Origin: Ancylomarina sp048268005
Lineage (GTDB): Bacteria > Bacteroidota > Bacteroidia > Bacteroidales > Marinifilaceae
NCBI GenBank assembly: GCA_048268005.1
Contig: JBLWWJ010000006.1
Coordinates: 165,666-229,665 of the forward strand
Reading direction: 5' to 3'
Length of the DNA stretch: 64,000 bases
Within the stretch, counting starts at the first letter, position 1, and every line of letters starts with the position of its first letter. The translations under genes and the position numbers were made by a program. Shown here piece after piece: positions 47,122-56,077 of this stretch. Below the pieces are notes generated by a model. The model searched no databases. It was not told where the DNA came from and saw nothing but the letters and a program-made list of their open reading frames with translations.

Positions 47122-47586
47122 TTAAAAAGTAATTATATCTTTTGTTGATTTTATCTGTTCGAAGGTGAACGTCAGTGTTTTGGTAATTAGTTGCTTCTTT
47201 TTCTTTCCTTCAACCTTTACTAATTCCTCAACCTCTACTTCAAATTCGTTCTCTCCAACGACTAATAATTTGCCGGTGAATTTGTTGCCATCCACTGTAA
47301 GGACTTCAACATCTTTTCCTACATTTTTATGATATTGTTGTATCACTTGAAAAGTTTGTCCAATACCTGCTGAAGACACGGATAATTCGAAATCCTCAAC
47401 CTCTCGGTCTAATTGACCTTCAATAGCACGGCTCAACTCAATACATGTACTGATTGGAACACCCGCTAAACTATCAATCATTACAGAAATTGTATTGTCA
47501 GAAGAGACCTTCGTTTCCACTAAATAAAGATCGCTATTTTCGATCTCTTTTTCAATAATTCCCTGTATAGTTTTCTTGTCAATCAT
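47122..47586 (-). CDS. rimP: Ribosome maturation factor RimP
   Basis: 154 residues. RimP binds the 30S subunit precursor and helps assemble its head and platform around S12 and S19. The protein has the expected alpha/beta N-terminal domain (EKEIENSDLYLVETKVSS, then CIELSRAIEGQLDREVEDFELSVSSAGI) and an SH3-like C-terminal domain. First gene of the rimP-nusA-infB operon. A perfect 8-bp hairpin lies 23 nt upstream of the start. Confidence 0.92.
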   Translation of the reverse strand: MIDKKTIQGIIEKEIENSDLYLVETKVSSDNTISVMIDSLAGVPISTCIELSRAIEGQLDREVEDFELSVSSAGIGQTFQVIQQYHKNVGKDVEVLTVDGNKFTGKLLVVGENEFEVEVEELVKVEGKKKKQLITKTLTFTFEQIKSTKDIITF

Positions 47587-47927
47587 AAAGGAGTTGCTTT
47601 CAATAAAATAGGGGACTTTGTTGTCCCCTAAAGCACATGTAAATTGTTACTTTTCGCTGCGAAATTAGATATATTTGTTTTAATATGCAAATGACTCGTG
47701 TCTAAATTATTGTTTTCTAATTGTTAATGAGTTTTTCTTCACTTCGAAAGAAGTGATTTCATGTTAAATGCGAAAGCTTGTGTCTCTTTTTGTTACATTT
47801 GTTAATATGTGATTCTAATTGATCGAAATAAGTCAATTCCAACTCGAATATAATGTGATTGAATGCTCTTTTTTTGAATGGGATTTGTATGGAGCAAATG
47901 AGTTGATGACAGTCTAAATTTTAAAAT
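47587..47927. other. Divergent intergenic region between rimP and an HD phosphohydrolase gene
   Basis: About 340 bp. Holds the rimP leader hairpin (47609-47630) and two plus-strand TAnnTTTG boxes, TATATTTG at 47670-47677 (ATTG 23 bp upstream) and TACATTTG at 47794-47801 (no good -33), which could serve the HD gene. No tRNA is present here, unlike the metY-rimP arrangement in E. coli. Confidence 0.4.
47609..47630 (-). promoter_or_regulatory. Hairpin in the rimP leader, possible attenuator
   Basis: On the minus strand TAGGGGAC and GTCCCCTA form a perfect 8-bp stem with a 6-nt loop, followed by TTTTATTG, and end 23 nt before the rimP start codon. The shape is that of a short intrinsic terminator. 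Confidence 0.45.
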
Positions 47928-49163
47928 ATGAAGCATAAAGTACTGAGTGATCCAATTCATGGTTTTATCCATATTCCGTCGGGACTTCCTCATGATTTGG
48001 TGGAACACCCTTTTTTCCAGAGGTTGCGTCGTATCAAGCAATTAGGGATGACCTTTTTGGTTTTCCCGGGTGCTAATCATAACAGATTTCAACATGTTTT
48101 GGGTGCGACTTATTTAACTCAAATGGCTTTGGCATCGCTTCAATCAAAAGGTGTTGAGATCAGTTCTGAAGAATCTGAGGCTGTTACAACAGCAATTTTA
48201 CTTCACGACATTGGGCATGGCCCGTTTTCTCATGCTCTTGAATATAGTATTGTCGATAGTATTACCCATGAAAAACTGTCTGAGTTGTTCATGGATCGAT
48301 TGAATTCAGAGTTTGAAGGTCGACTGGATTTAGCGATTAGAATTTTTAAAAATGAATATCATAAGCCTTTTTTAAATCAACTGGTTTCAAGTCAGCTTGA
48401 TATGGATCGACTAGATTACTTGCGTCGGGATAGTTTTTTTACGGGTGTAAGCGAAGGAGCAATTGGATCGACTCGGATTATTAAGATGCTCGATGTGGTG
48501 GATGGAAATTTGGCCATTGAAGCAAAAGGAATTTATTCCATCGAGAAGTTTTTGATTGCTCGTAGATTGATGTATTGGCAAGTGTACTTGCATAAAACAA
48601 GTTTGGCTGCTGAAGAAATGTTGGTTAGAATCCTTAAAAGAGCTAAATATTTAGCTGGGAAAGGTGAAGATCTATTTGGGACATCAGCCTTGCGTTATTT
48701 TCTCTACAATAAGGTTGGTTTACGTCAGTTTAAGAGTAAAGAGAAAGTTGTTGGAAATAAAGATGCACTGGAAGTTTTTGCTGATTTGGATGATAATGAT
48801 ATAATGGTTTCCATAAAAGCTTGGGCTGATCATTCCGATAAGGTATTGTCCTATCTCTGCAGGGCAATGAAGGATAGAAACTTATTTAAGATAGAGATAG
48901 ACAAAAAACCTTTCTCAAAGGAGTATGTGTCAAAGATTCGAAAGAAAGTCAAGGATCAACTAGGCTGCTCAAATCATGCTTTAAATTATTTGGTTATAAA
49001 GGGATCAATTATGAATAATGCCTATAGTAGAGATGACGATAGAATAAATATACTTTTCAAAGATGGAAGTCAGCAAGATATTGGTGAAGCATCTGATATG
49101 TTAAATATTTCAGTGCTTTCCAAAACAGTTAAAAAATATTATATCGCTTACCCAAAGTTTTAG
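47928..49163 (+). CDS. HD domain phosphohydrolase (dGTPase-like)
   Basis: 411 residues. The HD-domain metal ligands are visible as His56 (FQHVLG), His93-Asp94 (LLHDIGHGPFSHA) and a later Asp in QLDMDRLDYLRRDSFFTG. The overall pattern matches the YdhJ/SAMHD1-like HD proteins often annotated as dGTP triphosphohydrolases or deoxynucleotide phosphohydrolases. The N-terminal KVLSDPIHGFIHIP is typical of this group. Substrate is not proven. It is transcribed toward lpxD, 345 bp upstream of it. Confidence 0.88.
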   Translation: MKHKVLSDPIHGFIHIPSGLPHDLVEHPFFQRLRRIKQLGMTFLVFPGANHNRFQHVLGATYLTQMALASLQSKGVEISSEESEAVTTAILLHDIGHGPFSHALEYSIVDSITHEKLSELFMDRLNSEFEGRLDLAIRIFKNEYHKPFLNQLVSSQLDMDRLDYLRRDSFFTGVSEGAIGSTRIIKMLDVVDGNLAIEAKGIYSIEKFLIARRLMYWQVYLHKTSLAAEEMLVRILKRAKYLAGKGEDLFGTSALRYFLYNKVGLRQFKSKEKVVGNKDALEVFADLDDNDIMVSIKAWADHSDKVLSYLCRAMKDRNLFKIEIDKKPFSKEYVSKIRKKVKDQLGCSNHALNYLVIKGSIMNNAYSRDDDRINILFKDGSQQDIGEASDMLNISVLSKTVKKYYIAYPKF

Positions 49164-49327
49164 GCCTTTGTAAGTGTTAGGTTCTGAGTGAGTTTGATAT
49201 TTAAACGTATTGAATGTAGTTTAATTTAAATCTGGTTTTTATTAAAAGGCGATCTTATTTGGTCCTGTTTATTAAGATGAATAGTCAGGCTTTACGAGCT
49301 AAATTTTTATAGCCTTAAAATATTTAT

Positions 49328-49335
49328 TAGATTTG
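49328..49335 (+). promoter_or_regulatory. Candidate -7 box upstream of lpxD
   Basis: TAGATTTG fits TAnnTTTG. The -33 region is a T-run without TTTG. It would give a leader of about 165 nt. Confidence 0.35.
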
Positions 49336-49460
49336 CGTAAATTTTGCCTAATGAAACCGGGTTCTAGAACTATCTATGCGTCAAGCTTATGTTTTCCTAT
49401 TAATTCGGTAATTGGACTTGAAATTAGAATTCAAGAAAGGTGTAAACTGTAGTGGTTTTT

Positions 49461-49489
49461 ACGATAAACATTCTGTGTTTATCGTTTTC
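49461..49489 (+). promoter_or_regulatory. Terminator-like hairpin just upstream of lpxD
   Basis: ACGATAAACA and TGTTTATCGT form a perfect 10-bp stem with a 5-nt loop and are followed by TTTTC. It ends about 20 nt before the lpxD start, so it may be an attenuator or a late terminator of the HD gene transcript. Confidence 0.45.
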
Positions 49490-49507
49490 ATAAGGCATTT
49501 AGAAAAT

Positions 49508-50548
49508 ATGGAGATGAATTTTACAGCAAATGATATTGCAGAGTTTCTGAATGGTGAGGTCGATGGTGACGGAGCAGTTTCAGTAAACAATGTATCCAGA
49601 ATTGAAGAAGGAAAGCCAGGAACCCTTTCGTTTTTAGCAAATCCTAAATATGCTCATTACATTTATGAAACTAAATCGTCCATCGTTTTAGTTAATAAAG
49701 ATTTTGTTGCAGATAAAGAAATTGCGGCAACTCTAATTCGTGTTGAAGACGCTTATCAGGCTTTAGCGCAATTGTTAGAGATGTATGAGCAAAGCAAGCC
49801 ACAGCATGTAGGTATCGAGCAACCTTCTTTTGTGAGTAAAACAGCGCAAGTAGGTGAGCAGGTATATATTGGTGCTTTTGCCTATGTTGGTAGCAATGTG
49901 AAGTTAGGCAAGAATGTAAAGCTTTATCCGCATGTTTATATTGGAGACAATGTAACAATTGGAGACAATACTATTTTAAATTCAGGGGTTAAAGTGTATC
50001 AGAACTGCCAAATTGGAGCTGAATGTATTTTTCATTCAGGCGTTGTAATTGGTGGTGATGGTTTTGGTTTCGCACCTTCATCGGCCAACGATTATAAAAA
50101 AGTACCTCAGGTTGGAAATGTGATTATTGAAGATCATGTTGAGATCGGCGCAAATACTTGTGTGGATAGAGCAACAATGGGATCAACCATTATCCGCAAA
50201 GGGGTGAAACTTGATAATCTAATTCAAGTGGCTCACAATGTAGAGATTGATGAGAATACAGTTATTGCTGCACAAACAGGTATTGCAGGATCGAGTAAAG
50301 TTGGTAAGAATTGTATGATTGGCGGTCAGGTAGGTCTGTCAGGTCACTTGTCAATTGCAGATGAAGTGAAAATTGCAGCTCAATCAGGTATTGGAAGAAA
50401 TATTAAGAAGGAAGGAATTGTTCTTCAGGGATCACCAGCTTTCGACTTTGGTCCATACCAAAAATCATATGTATTATTCAAGAATCTTCCGAAAATGCGT
50501 GAGCAAATCATGACATTGGAGAAGGAGTTGAAGGAATTGAAGAAATAG
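49508..50548 (+). CDS. lpxD: UDP-3-O-(acyl)glucosamine N-acyltransferase LpxD
   Basis: Third step of lipid A synthesis: adds an acyl chain to the 2-amino group of UDP-3-O-acyl-glucosamine. 346 residues from ATG 49508 (another in-frame ATG lies at 49514); the open frame extends further upstream into non-coding leader. An N-terminal uridine-binding domain is followed by many hexapeptide repeats (GDNVTIGDNTILNSGV, NVKLGKNVKLYPHVYIG) forming a left-handed beta helix; the catalytic His is in LIQVAHNVEIDEN. First of the lipid A trio with lpxC/fabZ and lpxA on the same strand. Confidence 0.95.
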   Translation: MEMNFTANDIAEFLNGEVDGDGAVSVNNVSRIEEGKPGTLSFLANPKYAHYIYETKSSIVLVNKDFVADKEIAATLIRVEDAYQALAQLLEMYEQSKPQHVGIEQPSFVSKTAQVGEQVYIGAFAYVGSNVKLGKNVKLYPHVYIGDNVTIGDNTILNSGVKVYQNCQIGAECIFHSGVVIGGDGFGFAPSSANDYKKVPQVGNVIIEDHVEIGANTCVDRATMGSTIIRKGVKLDNLIQVAHNVEIDENTVIAAQTGIAGSSKVGKNCMIGGQVGLSGHLSIADEVKIAAQSGIGRNIKKEGIVLQGSPAFDFGPYQKSYVLFKNLPKMREQIMTLEKELKELKK

Positions 50549-50623
50549 ACTGTTTATATTGTGACTAGTCCTTAAAGACTAAGTATACAATTTAAATAAG
50601 AATAAGCTTATTGAATAAGAAGA

Positions 50624-52015
50624 ATGGCTGATAAACAAAGAACTTTAGCAAAAGAATTTTCTCTTTCGGGGAAAGGTTTACATACAGGGGTAGAGGTTTC
50701 GATTAAATTTTTGCCTGCACCAGAGAATCATGGTTACCAGTTTAGAAGAGTTGACCTTGAAGGGCAACCAACAATTAAGGCAAGTGCCGAGTATGTTGGT
50801 GATACTTCTAGAGGAACGGTTTTGGAAAAGGGTGATCTTAAGGTGCAAACAGTTGAGCATGCCTTGTCGGCTCTTTATGGTTTAGGGGTTGATAACTGTA
50901 TGATTGAAATGAACTCTCCCGAGCCTCCTATCTTGGATGGAAGTGCGAAGTTTTACGTAGAAGGAATTGAAGTTGTTGGAATTGTTGAACAGGATGCGAT
51001 TCGTGAATACTACGTAGTAAAAGAGACGATTACTTATAAGGATGAAGCTCGTGGATCAGAATTAATTATTCTTCCGGATAATGAGTTTAGTGTAAATGCT
51101 ATGATTTCTTTCGACTCAAAAGTTTTGAGAAATCAGTATGCTAGCATGAATAGTTTGAGCGAATACAAAGACGAAATTTCGATGTGTCGTACCTTTGTGT
51201 TTGTTAGAGAATTGGAGTTTCTTTTAAACAACAACCTTGTAAAAGGGGGTGATTTGGATAATGCAATTGTCATTATGGATCAGCCTATGGAACAAACCGA
51301 GTTAGATCGCATTGCGAGTTTGTTCGATCATGAAAGTGTTGAAGTGAAAGAAGGCGTTCTGAGTAATATAGATTTGTATTTCGATAACGAATGTGCGCGT
51401 CACAAGTTGCTTGATGTAATTGGTGATTTAGCACTTTGTGGTAAGTTTATAAAGGGTAGAGTGATAGCAACCTGCCCAGGTCACGGTCCTAATACCGCGA
51501 TGGCTAAAGTATTAATCAATAGAATTAAAAAAGAGATGGGAAAAGATTCAGTACCGGCTTACGATCCTAATAAAGAGCCTGTTTTAGACATTAATGGGGT
51601 AATGAAATTATTACCGCATCGTCCTCCATTTTTGTTGGTTGACAAGATTATCGACATTCAAAGCGATAGTATCGTAGGGGTTAAGAATGTTTCAATGAAT
51701 GAGCCATTTTTTGTTGGTCACTTCCCAGGAGAGCCTGTAATGCCAGGTGTTTTGATGGTTGAAGCTATGGCTCAATGTGGTGGTATTTTGGTTTTAAGTC
51801 AGGTTGATGATCCGGAAAATTACGGAACATACTTTTTGACTCAAAACAATATTAAGTTTAGAAAAAAAGTTGTGCCAGGTGATACCTTAATTTTCAAATT
51901 AGCTTTCTTGTCACCAATTCGTCGTGGTGTTGCTAATATGAGAGGTGTAGCATATGTGGGTGATACCATTGTAGCTGAAGGTGAGTTTATGGCTCAAATT
52001 GCTAAGAAGAAATAA
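50624..52015 (+). CDS. lpxC/fabZ: Bifunctional UDP-3-O-acyl-GlcNAc deacetylase / 3-hydroxyacyl-ACP dehydratase (LpxC/FabZ fusion)
   Basis: 463 residues. Residues 1 to about 300 are LpxC, with the zinc-site motifs EHALSALYG, CRTFVF, HKLLDVIGDLALCG and GHGPNTAMAK. Residues 310-463 are FabZ, with LPHRPPFLLVD and the active-site stretch GHFPGEPVMPGVLMVEAMAQ. The fusion couples the committed deacetylation of lipid A synthesis with a dehydratase of fatty acid synthesis that competes for the same hydroxyacyl-ACP pool. Such fusions are typical of Bacteroidota and Chlorobi. Between lpxD and lpxA. Confidence 0.96.
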   Translation: MADKQRTLAKEFSLSGKGLHTGVEVSIKFLPAPENHGYQFRRVDLEGQPTIKASAEYVGDTSRGTVLEKGDLKVQTVEHALSALYGLGVDNCMIEMNSPEPPILDGSAKFYVEGIEVVGIVEQDAIREYYVVKETITYKDEARGSELIILPDNEFSVNAMISFDSKVLRNQYASMNSLSEYKDEISMCRTFVFVRELEFLLNNNLVKGGDLDNAIVIMDQPMEQTELDRIASLFDHESVEVKEGVLSNIDLYFDNECARHKLLDVIGDLALCGKFIKGRVIATCPGHGPNTAMAKVLINRIKKEMGKDSVPAYDPNKEPVLDINGVMKLLPHRPPFLLVDKIIDIQSDSIVGVKNVSMNEPFFVGHFPGEPVMPGVLMVEAMAQCGGILVLSQVDDPENYGTYFLTQNNIKFRKKVVPGDTLIFKLAFLSPIRRGVANMRGVAYVGDTIVAEGEFMAQIAKKK

Positions 52016-52124
52016 CCTTTGTTATTTTATCTTGATTTCAGACTAGAATAGAAATTTTCATCTATCGGAAAGAAGATTAAGGCTTAAGCTCTTATTCTTC
52101 CGAAGTGTAAATAAAAAATATAAA

Positions 52125-52907
52125 ATGAAGCAACCCTTAGCTTATGTGCATCCAGAGGCAAAAATTGCCGACAATGTGGTTATCGAGCCTTTCGTAACTA
52201 TTGACAAGGATGTAGTGATTGAAGAAGGAACGCGTATTGGTTCAAATGCGACGATTCTTGAAGGAACACGAATTGGGAAAAACTGTAATGTATTTCCAGG
52301 TGCTGTAATTGGTGCCGTACCTCAGGATTTGAAATTTCGTGGTGAAAAAACGACCGTAGAAATTGGAAACAATACAACTATTCGTGAGTGTGTTACAATT
52401 AACCGTGGTACAGCTGCAAAAGGAAAAACTGTTATTGGTGATAACTGTTTGTTGATGGCTTATTCACACATTGCGCACGATAGTATCTTAGGGAATAATA
52501 TTATTATCGGTAACGCTTCTCAGATTGCTGGTGAAGTAGTGATTGATGATTTTGCTATCTTAAGTGGACTAGTTGCTGTACACCAGTTTGTGCACATTGG
52601 TTCACATGTTATGGTTTCAGGTGGATCATTGGTTCGTAAGGATATTCCTCCATTTGTGAAAGCAGCTCGCGAGCCGGTTTCTTATGTAGGTGTTAATTCA
52701 ATTGGACTGCGTCGTCGTGAATATACAAATGAGAAAATTCGTGAGATTCAGGATGTGTATCGTTACCTATACCAAAAAGGGATGAATAATTTCGCAGCGA
52801 TTGAAGCAATTGAAGCAGAGATGCCAGCTTCTCCAGAGCGTGACGAGATTATCCTTTTCGTAAAGAATTCGAAAAGAGGTATTATGCGTGGGTATTTCCC
52901 AGAGTAA
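52125..52907 (+). CDS. lpxA: UDP-N-acetylglucosamine O-acyltransferase LpxA
   Basis: First enzyme of lipid A synthesis, adding a hydroxyacyl chain from ACP to UDP-GlcNAc. 260 residues. Hexapeptide repeats (VIEPFVTIDKDVVIEEGTRIG, VIGAVPQDLKF) form the left-handed beta helix; the catalytic His lies in MAYSHIAHDS. The C-terminal helical domain ends in MRGYFPE. Last of the lpxD-lpxC/fabZ-lpxA group, followed by a very strong terminator. Confidence 0.96.
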   Translation: MKQPLAYVHPEAKIADNVVIEPFVTIDKDVVIEEGTRIGSNATILEGTRIGKNCNVFPGAVIGAVPQDLKFRGEKTTVEIGNNTTIRECVTINRGTAAKGKTVIGDNCLLMAYSHIAHDSILGNNIIIGNASQIAGEVVIDDFAILSGLVAVHQFVHIGSHVMVSGGSLVRKDIPPFVKAAREPVSYVGVNSIGLRRREYTNEKIREIQDVYRYLYQKGMNNFAAIEAIEAEMPASPERDEIILFVKNSKRGIMRGYFPE

Positions 52908-52927
52908 GCCTCATGATGATATCATAT

Positions 52928-52969
52928 AAAAAAAGCGCTTGTTTCAATATTGAAACAAGCGCTTTTTTT
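52928..52969. terminator. Terminator after lpxA (42-bp perfect palindrome)
   Basis: A perfect palindrome from 52928 to 52969 centred on CAATATTG, with 7 A on the left and 7 T on the right; works in both directions between convergent lpxA and thiL. Confidence 0.9.
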
Positions 52970-53087
52970 ATTGTTTTTTTTTTAACTGACGGGTTAGATA
53001 GTGATTTGTAGAATAAGGTTTATAAGTAGACTCTTTCATTCACTCATCCTCACATTATCACATCACCGCATCAACTCATCATCAAAT

Positions 53088-54131
53088 CTATTCTGTAAAG
53101 TTAGTCCACCCCTGAGCCTGGAGTGCAATCTCCGAATTGTCACGAGCAATCATATATAAACCTTTACTCTCTTCGCAGATGTGGCCGATGACTTTAACGT
53201 CAGGCATTTTTTCAATTTCTTCATGTTTATCAAGAGGTACAGTGAAAAGTAATTCGTAATCTTCGCCACCATTAAGAGCAAAAATTGAATAGTTCATATT
53301 CAATTCTTCAGCCATCTTGTGTGTTTCGTAATCGATAGGAATTTTCTCTTCGTAAATTTGACAACCTACTTTTGAGTTTTCACAAATATGGAAGAGTTCA
53401 GAAGACAAGCCATCAGAGATATCAATCATAGATGTAGGAACGATTTTAGCATCCTGTAAGCTCTCGAAAATATCTTTTCTAGCCTCTGGTTTTAGTTGAC
53501 GTTCCAGGATGTAATCGTGACCTGTCAGGTCGGGCTGAATTTCAGGATTGTTCTCAAAAATACGTTTTTCTCTGTCCAAAAGTTGAAGGCCTGCATAGGC
53601 AGCTCCAAGGTCACCTGTTACGCAGATTAGATCGTTCACTTTAGCTCCACTACGGTAAGTAATATCATCTTCATTGGCTTCACCAATAGCTGTTACTGAA
53701 ATACAAAGCCCAGTAAGAGACGAAGTGGTGTCCCCACCAACAAGATCGACATTGTACTTCTCGCAAGCCATATGGATTCCTTCGTAAATTTCATCAATAG
53801 CCTCAAGTGTGAAACGTTTTGAAATAGCCAAAGAAACAGTTACCTGCTTAGGTTCAGCATTCATGGCATAAACATCAGAGACATTTACGACAATCGCTTT
53901 ATAACCTAAATGACGAAGTGGTGTGTACATCAAGTCGAAATGGATGCCTTCAACCAAAAGGTCAGTTGTAACAACTGTTTTCTTACCAGACTGGTTTAAA
54001 ACGGCTGCATCATCACCAATACCCTTATGAGTGCTTTCCTGACTTAGTTTTACATTTTTGCTAAGGTGCTTGATTAGACCAAACTCACCCAGTGTCGATA
54101 TATCGGTTCCTTGATTATTGTTTTCCTGCAT
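53088..54131 (-). CDS. thiL: Thiamine-monophosphate kinase
   Basis: Phosphorylates thiamine monophosphate to thiamine pyrophosphate using ATP. 347 residues from the ATG at 54131 (MQENNNQGTDIS); the open frame continues 71 codons upstream into AT-rich non-coding sequence. Family motifs are GEFGLIKHL, GIGDDAAVL, TTDLLVEGIHFDL, GGDTTSS and the C-terminal ALNGGEDYELLFTV. It is convergent with lpxA and divergent from the suf operon. No thiamine riboswitch was noticed. Confidence 0.94.
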   Translation of the reverse strand: MQENNNQGTDISTLGEFGLIKHLSKNVKLSQESTHKGIGDDAAVLNQSGKKTVVTTDLLVEGIHFDLMYTPLRHLGYKAIVVNVSDVYAMNAEPKQVTVSLAISKRFTLEAIDEIYEGIHMACEKYNVDLVGGDTTSSLTGLCISVTAIGEANEDDITYRSGAKVNDLICVTGDLGAAYAGLQLLDREKRIFENNPEIQPDLTGHDYILERQLKPEARKDIFESLQDAKIVPTSMIDISDGLSSELFHICENSKVGCQIYEEKIPIDYETHKMAEELNMNYSIFALNGGEDYELLFTVPLDKHEEIEKMPDVKVIGHICEESKGLYMIARDNSEIALQAQGWTNFTE

Positions 54132-54415
54132 AATAAGCTGATTTCTAAATTTGGAATTTGCTTGCAAAGGTAGAGAAAAAAATAGGAATGCAGAACTTGT
54201 CCGTTTTAGTAGATATTTAAGATTTATTAGTTTGTTATAGCTCATTAAGGGATGTGGTTTTTTATATCTTAGCCACTTGTATTGATGCATGTGAATTTGA
54301 TATGTTAAAGTGTGGATTTGTATCTTTTTATATTGATTTTTCAATCTTATATCAAGAAAAAGACTTTGTGGTGTTTTATTGAGTATCTTACATGCAGATA
54401 TATAAATACTTTCTT

Positions 54416-54423
54416 TATATTTG
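54416..54423 (+). promoter_or_regulatory. Candidate -7 box of the suf operon
   Basis: TATATTTG is a perfect TAnnTTTG. The -33 element is poor. Transcription would begin about 150 nt before sufB. Confidence 0.5.
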
Positions 54424-54429
54424 CAGCAA

Positions 54430-54560
54430 ATTTCAAACGGTTTCAGTCGGGCTAAAAGGGTCGGTGAAACGAATTTTCGAAGGCAGCCTTAGAGCTTTTG
54501 TAGGAAAGTAAAGGTGTTTCATTAAAGTAGTGAATCGTTTTCGAATAAGGATACTTACTA
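54430..54560 (+). promoter_or_regulatory. Possible structured leader of the suf operon
   Basis: The leader is locally GC-richer than its surroundings. TGAAAC (54465-54470) can pair with GTTTCA at 54440-54445 or with a second GTTTCA at 54516-54521, the two pairings excluding each other. A small CGA/TCG hairpin lies at 54470-54479, and GGCT (54450-54453) can pair with AGCC (54485-54488). It does not match a riboswitch class I can name. Seen: pairings; inferred: regulation. Confidence 0.3.
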
Positions 54561-54580
54561 CTTGATACTTTTTTTAAGAT

Positions 54581-56032
54581 ATGGCTAAAGAAGAACAAGA
54601 TAAAATATTGAACGAAGTCACGCAAAGTGATTACAAATATGGTTTTTCGAGTGACATCGATACAGACGCTATTGGAAAGGGTTTGAATGAAGATGTGATT
54701 CGTCTGATTTCGTCTAAGAAAAACGAGCCGGAGTTCATGTTGGAATTTCGCTTGAAAGCTTACCGTCATTGGTTGACCATGAAAATGCCTGAATGGGCAC
54801 ATTTGGATATTCCACCAATCGATTATCAGGATATCATTTACTATGCTGCTCCTAAGCAAAAAGCAAAACTGGAGAGTATGGATGATGTGGATCCTGAGAT
54901 TCGTGCGACTTTCGATAAGTTAGGTATTCCATTGGATGAGCAAAAAATTCTTTCGAATGTTGCGGTTGATGTCGTGATGGACTCATCATCGGTAAAAACG
55001 ACTTTTAAAGAAGCTTTAGCTGAGAAGGGAATTATCTTCTGTTCATTTAGCGACGCTGTTCAGGATCATCCGGATTTGATTCAGGAGTATATGGGAACGG
55101 TTGTTCCATATCGCGATAATTTCTTTGCGGCTCTTAATTCAGCCGTTTTCTCTGACGGTTCTTTCGTTTATATTCCTAAAGGCGTTCGTTGCCCTATGGA
55201 GCTATCGACTTATTTCCGAATCAATGCGGAAAATACAGGTCAGTTCGAGCGTACTTTGATTGTTTGTGAGGACGAATCTTACGTAAGTTACCTAGAAGGT
55301 TGTACAGCACCAATGCGTGATGAGAACCAGTTGCACGCCGCAATTGTTGAGATCATCGTTAAGGATAACGCTGAGGTGAAATATTCAACCGTTCAGAACT
55401 GGTATCCTGGAAACAAAGATGGTGTTGGAGGTATTTACAATTTTGTAACCAAACGCGGTATTTGCGAAGGTGCTAACGCTAAGTTGATGTGGGCTCAGGT
55501 TGAAACAGGATCTGCTGTAACTTGGAAGTACCCATCGACAATACTAAAAGGTGATGGTTCATCAAGTGAGTTTTACTCCGTAGCTGTAACCAACAACCAT
55601 CAGCAAGCCGATACAGGAACAAAGATGATCCATATTGGTAATAACACAAAATCAACCATTATTTCGAAAGGTATCTCTGCAGGAAAATCGAACAACTCTT
55701 ACCGAGGATTGGTAAAGGTTGCGAAGAACTGCAATGGCGCTCGAAATTTCTCACAATGTGATTCGCTTCTATTGGGCGATAAGTGTGGTGCACATACTTA
55801 TCCTTATTTGGAAGTTCATAATAAATCGGCTAAGGTCGAGCACGAGGCAACCACCTCGAAAATTGGTGAAGATCAGATCTTTTATTGTAACCAGCGAGGT
55901 ATCTCAACTGAAGATGCTATTGGCTTAATTGTTAATGGTTACGCTAAAGAGGTGATTAATAAAATGCCTATGGAATTTGCTGTTGAAGCACAAAAACTAT
56001 TGGCAATTAGCCTCGAAGGCTCTGTCGGATAA
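54581..56032 (+). CDS. sufB: Fe-S cluster assembly scaffold protein SufB
   Basis: 483 residues. SufB is the core scaffold of the SufBCD complex on which iron-sulfur clusters are built. Typical stretches are YIPKGVRCPMELSTYFRIN, YVSYLEGCTAPMRD, the C-terminal ARNFSQCDSLLLGDKCGAHTYPYLEV and the conserved EHEATTSKIGEDQIFYCNQRGI. The assembly Cys in CGAHT is present. First gene of a six-gene operon sufB-C-D-S-E plus a DUF59 gene. The products are needed for the Fe-S proteins of this window such as the ferredoxin, NapA and QueG. Confidence 0.97.
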   Translation: MAKEEQDKILNEVTQSDYKYGFSSDIDTDAIGKGLNEDVIRLISSKKNEPEFMLEFRLKAYRHWLTMKMPEWAHLDIPPIDYQDIIYYAAPKQKAKLESMDDVDPEIRATFDKLGIPLDEQKILSNVAVDVVMDSSSVKTTFKEALAEKGIIFCSFSDAVQDHPDLIQEYMGTVVPYRDNFFAALNSAVFSDGSFVYIPKGVRCPMELSTYFRINAENTGQFERTLIVCEDESYVSYLEGCTAPMRDENQLHAAIVEIIVKDNAEVKYSTVQNWYPGNKDGVGGIYNFVTKRGICEGANAKLMWAQVETGSAVTWKYPSTILKGDGSSSEFYSVAVTNNHQQADTGTKMIHIGNNTKSTIISKGISAGKSNNSYRGLVKVAKNCNGARNFSQCDSLLLGDKCGAHTYPYLEVHNKSAKVEHEATTSKIGEDQIFYCNQRGISTEDAIGLIVNGYAKEVINKMPMEFAVEAQKLLAISLEGSVG

Positions 56033-56077
56033 TCGACAACAGATATTTGATAACTGATAACCGGAAAAAAGACAACA

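Larger units (their letters stand above)
49164..49507. other. Intergenic region upstream of lpxD
   Basis: About 340 bp with a -7-like box at 49328-49335 and a terminator-like hairpin at 49461-49489, both listed separately. No gene recognised. Confidence 0.45.
54132..54580. other. Divergent intergenic region between thiL and sufB
   Basis: About 450 bp. The left 280 bp are AT-rich with nothing recognised; the right part holds a -7 box and a possible structured leader of the suf operon, listed separately. Confidence 0.5.

Noticed and set aside
47587..47927. tRNA upstream of rimP as in the E. coli metY operon
   Set aside because: No cloverleaf or CCA end was seen in this interval.
54440..54505. 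Resemblance of the suf leader to a cobalamin riboswitch core (AAAAGGG, GGTGAAA, GGCAGCC)
   Set aside because: The AA after AGGG, the CCCGC and ACTGT parts, and the whole second half of the consensus are missing. The signal recognition particle RNA was also considered and lacks GGAAGG.
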